Shown: positions 1 through 5,022 of the stretch, piece by piece
Position numbering within the stretch: position 1 is the first letter of the stretch
Layout: every line of letters starts with the position of its first letter
Origin: Synergistaceae bacterium
Lineage (GTDB): Bacteria > Synergistota > Synergistia > Synergistales > Synergistaceae
Reading direction: 5' to 3'
Assembly: GCA_012727545.1 (NCBI GenBank)
Contig: JAAYHA010000200.1
Location: 1-5,022, forward strand
DNA length: 5,022 nucleotides
Program-made: the position numbers and the translations under genes
Notes under the pieces: generated by a model
What the model was told of the DNA's origin: nothing
What the model saw: the letters and a program-made list of their open reading frames with translations, nothing else
Databases searched by the model: none

Positions 1-608
1 GGGCAAGGATCTCGCGAGAGATACATGACGGCCCCCTCCAGGACCTTACAGCCCTGATACAGAGGCTCAGACTGCTCTCCATTGACATGGACTCTCCTGT
101 AGAAAGGGAAAAACAGCTTAAAGAGGCGGAAAGCGCAGCAATGGCCGGAGTTAAAGAAATGAGGGAACTATGCAACAACCTCACCCCTCCGTGGCTTGAC
201 CTGGGGATAGCACAGGCGCTTACTGAGCTTTCAGAGAGACAGAGTGCTCAGCTTGACATTAAGATACATCTGGATATACAGGATATCCCAGATCTTCCTG
301 ATGATGCGACGCTTGCATTCTTCAGGGTCGCCCAGGAAGCTGTAAACAACTCTGCTAAACACTCTGAAGCGGAAAATGTATCAATTTCATTAAAAAATAC
401 GGGCAAAATGATCCTCCTGCAGATAGAGGACGACGGGAAGGGCTTTGAGGTCCCGGATAATTTCACTGAACTTCGTGTGCAGGGACACAGGGGCCTTTCT
501 AACATGCGCGAAAGGATGTCCATTGTAGGAGGTCATTTCAGTATTTTCTCAACTCCTGGAAAAGGTACTGTGATTCGTTGTGAACTGCCCTTAGTGACTG
601 TACAATAA
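1..608 (+). CDS. Sensor histidine kinase, NarL/DegS type (HisKA_3 + HATPase_c), 5'-truncated
   Basis: This is the C-terminal part of a two-component sensor kinase that autophosphorylates on His and passes the phosphate to a response regulator. The reading frame enters at base 3 and gives 201 residues before TAA at 606-608. It opens directly on the HisKA_3 dimerisation/phospho-acceptor motif REIHDGPLQDL; the acceptor His is codon 24-26. A helical stretch with LTPPWLDLGIAQAL follows, the conserved second helix of this kinase class. The HATPase_c domain is complete: N-box FRVAQEAVNNSAKH (about 321-362), G1 box DDGKGF (429-446), and G2 box GHRGLSNMRERM (from 483) with a closing GKGT. All catalytic landmarks are present, so the kinase core looks active. 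The sensor region lies upstream of the window, so the signal and membrane topology cannot be judged. No response regulator follows; if one is adjacent it must be upstream. The beta-CASP gene begins 18 bases downstream, suggesting cotranscription. Class assignment is firm; the exact family member (DegS, LiaS, NarX-like) cannot be decided. Confidence 0.95.
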   Translation, partial: ARISREIHDGPLQDLTALIQRLRLLSIDMDSPVEREKQLKEAESAAMAGVKEMRELCNNLTPPWLDLGIAQALTELSERQSAQLDIKIHLDIQDIPDLPDDATLAFFRVAQEAVNNSAKHSEAENVSISLKNTGKMILLQIEDDGKGFEVPDNFTELRVQGHRGLSNMRERMSIVGGHFSIFSTPGKGTVIRCELPLVTVQ

Positions 609-626
609 ATCAGGATATTTACCATA

Positions 627-2294
627 ATGACCGAAAGGTGGGAGCCCATAAGGGCGAATAACTTGAAATTAAGAATTCATGGAGCAGCTGGAGAGGTAAC
701 AGGATCGAACTACATGATAGAGACCGGTTCATACAAAGTCCTTGTGGACTGCGGTTTTCATCAGGGACAGGATGAAGAAAAGCATGAAGGGGAATCTTTT
801 TCATTTGACCCTGCTTCAGTCGATGCGCTGCTTCTCACTCACGCTCACATCGACCACAGCGGAAGGATCCCTCTGCTCGTAAAGGAAGGGTTTAAGGGAA
901 AGATCTACTGCACCTTCGCAACATCGGAGCTCGTTGAAATACTCTGGAGGGATTCAGCCAGGATCATGGGAGAAGAGGCTGAATGGAGAACAAGAAAGAA
1001 CTCAAGAAAAGGACTGCCTCCCGTAGAACCTCTGTACTCCGAAAATGAGGTGGAGGATTCCCTCGGACTGCGTTCACCGATCCCTTATGACGAAGTGATC
1101 GAGGTCATTGACGGACTTAAAGTCCGCTTCCGCGAAGCAGGACACATTCTTGGAAGTTCGATAATCGAAGCATGGATATCAGAAAACAACGGGGACAAAC
1201 CTGTAAAAGTAGTCTTTTCCGGAGACCTTGGCCCCTTTGAAGGTGTTATAGAAAATCCTCCGACTTTCATTGATGATGCTGATTTTGTGTTGATAGAATC
1301 AACTTATGGGGACAGGCTCCATAAATCTCTCGAAGATACAAGGTCTGAATTTGAAGATGCTCTCAAGGAAGCTCTCAAAACAAGCGCAAAGGTACTTGTC
1401 CCGACTTTTGTCGTAGACAGGGCTCAGAGGGTGCTTTATGAGTTTGACCGTTTTCAGAAAAAATATCCGGATCTCAAGATGCCCAAGATATATCTTGATT
1501 CACCTATGGGAATAAAGGTGACAGAGATATATGGCAAATACATTCCCCTGCTTTCAGACGACCTTAAAGAAATGTTCCGAAAAGGGGATGACCCGTTCGA
1601 ACCGGAGAACTTCCAGTTCACACGGTCAGCTGATGAATCAAGGGCCATAAACGAAGAGACCAGCGGGATAATTCTTGCCGGCAGCGGGATGTGCTCGGGC
1701 GGAAGGATAATGCATCATCTCAAGCATAACCTCTACAAGCACGATACCCATGTTCTGTTTGTTGGATATCAGGCCCACGGAACACTCGGCCGCAGGCTCG
1801 TTGACGGTGCAAAAGAGATTAGGATAGCGGGAGAAGATGTCTCTGTAAAAGCCCAGCTCCACACTCTTAACGGTTTTTCGGCCCATGCAGACAGGAACGA
1901 ACTTCTCGAATGGGCAGGCAAATTCCCCAAAAAAACCAGATTCATCGTTGTCCACGGTGAACCCAAATCAGCCCAGGCCCTGGCTATGGGGCTGAACGAC
2001 AAAGGTTACGCTGCTCAGGTGCCTGCACTTAATGACACCATAGACCTGCTCACACCTGCGGAAGAAAAGGCAGTTAAGATGCCTGTAATATCACAGAGGA
2101 TAATAGACAGGCTGGAACTGAGCCCTCAGGACGTCATACAGCTCCTGGCTGCAATTACGCATAAGGCTGACGAGATGCAGCGTCTGACGATAGAAGCCAC
2201 AGACTATGCAAAGATCATGCCACTTCTTGTTTCTGCCAAGACCTTGCTGGAAACAGCGGCATCATTGGGAGAAGAAACTAAAAAATCTGCGTGA
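627..2294 (+). CDS. MBL-fold / beta-CASP metallohydrolase, probable RNA-processing nuclease (CPSF73-like)
   Basis: A 555-residue protein of the metallo-beta-lactamase plus beta-CASP superfamily, whose characterised members are zinc-dependent, cytoplasmic RNA endo/exonucleases (CPSF73, RNase J, TTHA0252-like). The N-terminal fold has GAAGEVTGS (residues 19-27), metal motif HAHIDH (72-77), the motif III His in AGHILGS (H173) and the motif IV Asp in FSGDLG (D200). The beta-CASP part has motif A IESTYGDR (E224), GSGMCSGGR (352-360), motif B GFSAHAD (H420) and motif C VHGE (H443). Every catalytic position is filled, so an active enzyme is expected. About 80 residues after LTP (475-555) form an extra, probably helical tail. 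The ATG at 627 has only a weak AGGA 11 bases upstream. An in-frame TTG at 663 has AAGGG 8 bases upstream and would give MKLRIHGAAGEV, closer to the usual family N-terminus, so the true protein may be 543 residues. The gene sits 18 bases after the kinase and probably shares its transcript. Superfamily is certain; the substrate is inferred. Confidence 0.95.
   Translation: MTERWEPIRANNLKLRIHGAAGEVTGSNYMIETGSYKVLVDCGFHQGQDEEKHEGESFSFDPASVDALLLTHAHIDHSGRIPLLVKEGFKGKIYCTFATSELVEILWRDSARIMGEEAEWRTRKNSRKGLPPVEPLYSENEVEDSLGLRSPIPYDEVIEVIDGLKVRFREAGHILGSSIIEAWISENNGDKPVKVVFSGDLGPFEGVIENPPTFIDDADFVLIESTYGDRLHKSLEDTRSEFEDALKEALKTSAKVLVPTFVVDRAQRVLYEFDRFQKKYPDLKMPKIYLDSPMGIKVTEIYGKYIPLLSDDLKEMFRKGDDPFEPENFQFTRSADESRAINEETSGIILAGSGMCSGGRIMHHLKHNLYKHDTHVLFVGYQAHGTLGRRLVDGAKEIRIAGEDVSVKAQLHTLNGFSAHADRNELLEWAGKFPKKTRFIVVHGEPKSAQALAMGLNDKGYAAQVPALNDTIDLLTPAEEKAVKMPVISQRIIDRLELSPQDVIQLLAAITHKADEMQRLTIEATDYAKIMPLLVSAKTLLETAASLGEETKKSA
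650..654 (+). promoter_or_regulatory. Possible ribosome binding site for an internal TTG start of the beta-CASP gene
   Basis: AAGGG lies 8 bases before an in-frame TTG (663-665). The spacing is better than that of the weak AGGA (612-615), which is 11 bases before the ATG at 627. A start at the TTG would put the N-terminus where related beta-CASP proteins usually begin. The sequence is short and could be coincidental. Confidence 0.4.
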
Positions 2295-2300
2295 TCTTTG

Positions 2301-2328
2301 TTGTCTCAGAAGTCAATAGGGATATAAT
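2301..2328 (+). promoter_or_regulatory. Sigma-70-type promoter for the unknown membrane protein gene
   Basis: A perfect -10 hexamer TATAAT lies at 2323-2328. A partial -35 TTGTCT (4 of 6 matches to TTGACA) lies at 2301-2306, with a 16-base spacer. Transcription would start near 2335 and leave a leader of about 59 bases before the ATG at 2394. It falls entirely in the gap after the beta-CASP stop codon, which supports a real promoter that separates transcription of the downstream genes from the upstream pair. No operator or riboswitch-like structure was seen in the short leader. Confidence 0.65.
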
Positions 2329-2379
2329 ACCCTGGTTGCAGTATGATCAATTTCTGCATCAGATCAAAATATCATGAAG

Positions 2380-2384
2380 AGGAG
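2380..2384 (+). promoter_or_regulatory. Ribosome binding site deciding the start at 2394
   Basis: AGGAG within the purine-rich run AAGAGGAGAGAGA lies 9 bases before ATG 2394. An earlier in-frame ATG at 2343 has no Shine-Dalgarno sequence and falls only about 8 bases after the predicted transcription start. The site therefore selects 2394 as the true start. Confidence 0.8.
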
Positions 2385-2393
2385 AGAGACCTG

Positions 2394-3944
2394 ATGTCAA
2401 AAAGAGTCAAATTGTTGATATTAATTACCTGTACGGCAGCAGCCGCACTCTTTGGCCTTTTTGCCTATTTCGGCGCAAAAGGTCCGGCAGTCCTGGCATC
2501 AAGACTGCCGCTCCCCTCCGGATCTGCCCCCTATGTCGTATTCGAGACCGAAGAAAACTACTACCCTGTATCAATTTCCGCCCTTCTATCAGAGGGCCAG
2601 TATGCTCTGTTCAGTGAAGGATCCGCCGGGAACCGGATCCTTTCCATTGCTAAAACAGCAAAAGAATGTTCTGTGCTTATTGAAGACGGAGACGAAGGCA
2701 TCTTCAACATCTATGCTGTAATGAGGATGCTTCCCGAGGATATTTCCTCACTGTCAAAGGGAAGCCTTCCCGGGACCTGGAAGATGATACTGGGAGATGC
2801 AGAAGTCAGTAAGGGCGGCACCAATGCTTCCTGGGAGATAAAGGCAAAAGGGTCAGACACACCCATTTGCTATTCGACCGACAGGGAAATTGCCATAATC
2901 TCCCATAACAGGGACTCCTTCTTTAAAATGCTTGATGTGAGATCCGGCTCTTCGAAAGGTATCCGAAAAGACATCTGGGGAAAAGAGAAAAAGAGATGGC
3001 CCGCCCACATCGAAATATGTGACGGAGGACTTGTCTTTGCGGGTGACGAAGCTAAATCACCGCTGATACTGAAGGCATCCTGGCGTTCACATGAACCTGA
3101 CAAAAAAACAGGCAGGACAGGAGAAGCCATATGGAAGATCCAGGGACTCGATAAAAGGATATCTCCGATCTTCCTGAAGGCACTTGAGTCAAAGACATGG
3201 GATACGACAAACTCAATCATCCCTGAGCCGCTCCTCCTGTCTGCAGGGATGAACCTTCCGGAGCAAAAAGGCTCACCTGCCGAGTGGCCCTTCCCTCTCA
3301 AAACCATTGGTGAGCTTGGCAGGAGCATGGGGTTTAGCGAAAAAAAGATACAGAATATACTTTCCGGAGAGACGATATTTTCAGTTGGAGGACACAACAA
3401 GCTTCTTTGGTTCTCACTTCCTGGCATAATGGCAGAATTTACAGGCGACAAGGAACTCATGAGAGAACTCGTTGATGCGTTCTGGAACAGGCTCTTCTTT
3501 GGGGCTGAACCCAGGCCAATTGAGGGCTTTGATTTTGGCGGGACCACAAACGTCCCCTTTTCTGTTATAGGTGCCGGCAAGGGAAATGTCGCAATACTGG
3601 GGCTGCTCTCTCCTGAATCGATCAGGGAAACCGTACGGCTTGAAAATTTTATGAAAAACAATGAGAAAGCTATCGGCTGGATAGTCGCCGATCTTCCTAA
3701 AATTGGGGCTGCTCTTAGCGAAATGACCAAAATGAACTCTTTCATGAATGACTCTGAAGTTGCTGATGAAGAGTATTTCGAAGAAGACACAGAAAACATT
3801 TTCCAGCCTGATAACACATTCTCACCTTTTGATCAGGGCATCTCGGATTCTTTCGGGAATGTCCTGAAGGGAATGGGCAAGGCTCTTATCGTATGGGAAA
3901 CAGCCGAATCGGGCAGGATAAACTGGTACAGAAACTCAAAATAA
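2394..3944 (+). CDS. Hypothetical membrane-anchored or secreted protein, unrecognised family
   Basis: A 516-residue protein that I cannot assign to a characterised family. The start at 2394 is chosen over the in-frame ATG at 2343 (17 residues longer) because of the AGGAG site. It also puts a basic MSKRVK directly before a hydrophobic segment (residues 5-27), as in a signal peptide or N-terminal anchor. A possible signal peptidase site is VLA|SR after Ala35; otherwise the segment stays as a single anchor, leaving about 490 residues outside the cytoplasm. The rest alternates short hydrophobic strands with loops, with no second clear transmembrane span. Visible landmarks are LPLPSGSAPYVVFE (38-51), LLLSAGMNLPE (280-290), GETIFSVGGHNKLLWFSLPG (325-344), PFSVIGAGKGNVAILGLLSP (388-407) and an acidic patch at 455-467. 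No catalytic motif stands out. The general style recalls uncharacterised extracytoplasmic families such as DUF3352, but this is a weak impression. It has its own promoter and precedes tyrS by 63 bases. Coding reality is well supported by length, start signals and codon use; function is unknown. Confidence 0.85.
   Translation: MSKRVKLLILITCTAAAALFGLFAYFGAKGPAVLASRLPLPSGSAPYVVFETEENYYPVSISALLSEGQYALFSEGSAGNRILSIAKTAKECSVLIEDGDEGIFNIYAVMRMLPEDISSLSKGSLPGTWKMILGDAEVSKGGTNASWEIKAKGSDTPICYSTDREIAIISHNRDSFFKMLDVRSGSSKGIRKDIWGKEKKRWPAHIEICDGGLVFAGDEAKSPLILKASWRSHEPDKKTGRTGEAIWKIQGLDKRISPIFLKALESKTWDTTNSIIPEPLLLSAGMNLPEQKGSPAEWPFPLKTIGELGRSMGFSEKKIQNILSGETIFSVGGHNKLLWFSLPGIMAEFTGDKELMRELVDAFWNRLFFGAEPRPIEGFDFGGTTNVPFSVIGAGKGNVAILGLLSPESIRETVRLENFMKNNEKAIGWIVADLPKIGAALSEMTKMNSFMNDSEVADEEYFEEDTENIFQPDNTFSPFDQGISDSFGNVLKGMGKALIVWETAESGRINWYRNSK
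2617..2642 (+). repeat. Perfect 9-bp inverted repeat inside the unknown gene
   Basis: The arms AAGGATCCG (2617-2625) and CGGATCCTT (2634-2642) are exact reverse complements around an 8-base loop, so the mRNA could form a stable hairpin about 220 bases into the coding region. Each arm holds a GGATCC palindrome, which inflates the match. Only three T residues follow, so it does not look like an efficient terminator. It may be coincidental. Confidence 0.5.
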
Positions 3945-3993
3945 AGTATGCGATCTGCAAAAGATTTTTGATTTTAATTACCAATGATAAACC

Positions 3994-3998
3994 GGAGG
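3994..3998 (+). promoter_or_regulatory. Ribosome binding site of tyrS
   Basis: A near-consensus GGAGG (in CCGGAGGGA) lies 9 bases before ATG 4008. It fixes the tyrS start, and the resulting N-terminus aligns with the usual start of bacterial tyrosyl-tRNA synthetases. The gap between 3945 and 4007 holds no clear promoter, terminator or T-box leader. Confidence 0.85.
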
Positions 3999-4007
3999 GA
4001 TAACAAA

Positions 4008-5022
4008 ATGCACAGCAATGCGCTGAAAGTTTTGAAGGAACGGGGTTTCGTTGAGTGGAGCAGCCACAACGAAGAGCTCGATGAACATTTTTTAAATAAT
4101 ATGGTCACCGGTTATATAGGCTTTGACCCAAGCGCCGACAGTCTCCACGTAGGAAACCTGGTAGCCATAATGGGGCTCGCATGGATGCAGCGTCTCGGAC
4201 ATCGACCAATAGCGCTTGCCGGCGGCGGCACTGGGAGAATAGGCGACCCTTCAGGCAAAAGCGCCGAGAGAAACCTCCTTTCTGAAGAACAGATAAGCTA
4301 CAACGTTGAGCGCATAGCAAAACAGCTTGAACATTTTCTCGATTTCAACTGCGGAGAAAACAGCGCACTTCTGGTGAACAACAACGAATGGCTTAAAAAA
4401 CTGAATTATATTGAATTCCTCAGGGACACAGGCAAATACTTCTCTGTCAGTTTTCTTGTGAACAGAGACTATGTAAGAAGCAGGGTCGTCGATCCAGATA
4501 AATCGATCACATACACCGAGCTTTCATACATACTGCTTCAGGCTTACGACTTCAACCACATGTACAACGAGCTGAACTGCACGCTGCAGATGGGCGGCAA
4601 CGACCAGCAGGTCAACATAATAGCCGGCATGGACCTTGCAAGGAAAAAATCCGGGGGCCAGTGCTACGGCATTACATTCCCCCTCCTCTTAAACGCACAG
4701 GGGCAGAAATTCGGAAAATCTGAGAGTGGAGCCGTCTACTTATCTCCGCATCGCACAAGCATATACAAGTTTTATCAGTTCTGGATAAATGTTGACGACA
4801 GCGATCTTGAAAAGCTTTATAAACTTTTCACATTCATAGAGCTTGACGAGATAAGGACCATCATCGAGGAACACAACAAAAATCCTCATCTGAGAGTCGC
4901 TCAGAAAAAACTTGCCTGGGACCTGACTTGCAGGGTACATGGGGAAGATGCCGCGAAAAGGGCAAAAGACGCCAGCGCCATCCTCTTCGGTGAAATGGAC
5001 ATAAGGGAAGCAGACGCCGAAC
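4008..5022 (+). CDS. tyrS: Tyrosyl-tRNA synthetase, 3'-truncated by the window edge
   Basis: The first 338 codons of a class I aminoacyl-tRNA synthetase, which activates tyrosine with ATP and charges tRNA-Tyr in the cytoplasm. The frame is open from ATG 4008 to the window end. It shows YIGFDPSADSLHVGNL, with HVGN (residues 47-50) in place of the HIGH signature. It continues with LAGGGTGRIGDPSGKSAER, FLRDTGKYFSVS, ELSYILLQAYDF (tyrosine-pocket helix), GGNDQQVN (196-203), the KMSKS-equivalent KFGKS (234-238), SPHRTSIYKFYQFWIN and RVHGEDAAKRA. Compared with a usual length of about 400-420 residues, the end of the anticodon-binding region and any S4-like domain are missing only because the window ends. 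Two signature positions differ from the textbook bacterial enzymes: HIGH has Asn for its last His, and GG-S/N-DQWGN has Gln-Val for Trp-Gly. Everything else looks functional. It is probably transcribed with the unknown gene upstream. Identification as TyrRS is secure. Confidence 0.97.
   Translation, partial: MHSNALKVLKERGFVEWSSHNEELDEHFLNNMVTGYIGFDPSADSLHVGNLVAIMGLAWMQRLGHRPIALAGGGTGRIGDPSGKSAERNLLSEEQISYNVERIAKQLEHFLDFNCGENSALLVNNNEWLKKLNYIEFLRDTGKYFSVSFLVNRDYVRSRVVDPDKSITYTELSYILLQAYDFNHMYNELNCTLQMGGNDQQVNIIAGMDLARKKSGGQCYGITFPLLLNAQGQKFGKSESGAVYLSPHRTSIYKFYQFWINVDDSDLEKLYKLFTFIELDEIRTIIEEHNKNPHLRVAQKKLAWDLTCRVHGEDAAKRAKDASAILFGEMDIREADAE

Noticed and set aside
1638..2002. Minus-strand open frames inside the beta-CASP gene
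   Set aside because: They overlap codons for conserved catalytic motifs of the + strand protein and have no independent support.
2421..2435. LITC at residues 10-13 of the unknown protein as a lipoprotein lipobox
   Set aside because: Thr precedes the Cys instead of Gly, Ala or Ser, and the Cys lies in the middle of the hydrophobic segment after only a few hydrophobic residues, so lipidation is unlikely.
3271..3315. Inverted repeat GCTCACC / GGTGAGC
   Set aside because: It is only 7 bp with a 31-base loop inside a coding region, which is expected by chance at this length.
2870..3817. Long open frame of 315 codons on the minus strand
   Set aside because: It lies wholly inside the unknown + strand gene, which has a promoter, ribosome binding site and signal segment. 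The antisense translation is Ser/Pro-rich with no recognisable motif, as expected for a shadow frame.
3958..3970. CAAAA-GAT-TTTTG inverted repeat between the unknown gene and tyrS, considered as a terminator
   Set aside because: The stem has only five pairs, four of them A-T, with a 3-base loop, and it is far too weak to terminate transcription.
3945..4007. Promoter or T-box leader for tyrS in the 63-base gap
   Set aside because: The gap is too short for a T-box and holds no T-box consensus. TTGATT and GATAAA-like words are present but not at a workable spacing.
4105..4320. Minus-strand open frames inside tyrS (also 4740-4940)
   Set aside because: Both are antisense to a securely identified tyrS reading frame and show no ribosome binding site or protein motif.

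Overview
This window is ordinary bacterial chromosomal coding sequence. It holds four genes, all on the + strand and closely spaced, and the first and last are cut by the window edges. GC content looks moderate (somewhat under 50% by eye). AGG, AGA and ATA codons are frequent throughout, and Shine-Dalgarno sites are GGAGG-like. The organism cannot be named with certainty. The codon style and gene mix would fit an anaerobic lineage such as Synergistota, but this is a low-confidence guess.

Layout. (1) Bases 1-608 are the C-terminal kinase core of a NarL/DegS-type sensor histidine kinase, running from the phospho-acceptor His to the end of the ATPase domain. (2) Eighteen bases later, 627-2294 encodes a complete metallo-beta-lactamase/beta-CASP protein of the CPSF73/RNase J superfamily with every metal-binding motif intact. 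It may really start at an in-frame TTG at 663. (3) A 99-base gap holds a good sigma-70-type promoter (2301-2328) and a strong ribosome binding site. The gene that follows (2394-3944) encodes a 516-residue membrane-anchored or secreted protein that I do not recognise. (4) After 63 bases and another strong ribosome binding site, 4008-5022 encodes the catalytic domain of tyrosyl-tRNA synthetase; its C-terminal tRNA-binding part lies beyond the window.

How the genes relate. The kinase and the beta-CASP enzyme are probably cotranscribed, given the tiny gap and no visible terminator. The unknown protein has its own promoter and probably shares a transcript with tyrS. No functional link among the four products is evident. 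I found no mobile element, CRISPR array, tRNA or rRNA gene, or convincing terminator. There is no clear undescribed system here. The best candidates for follow-up are the unrecognised anchored protein and the unusual active-site residues in the tyrosyl-tRNA synthetase.
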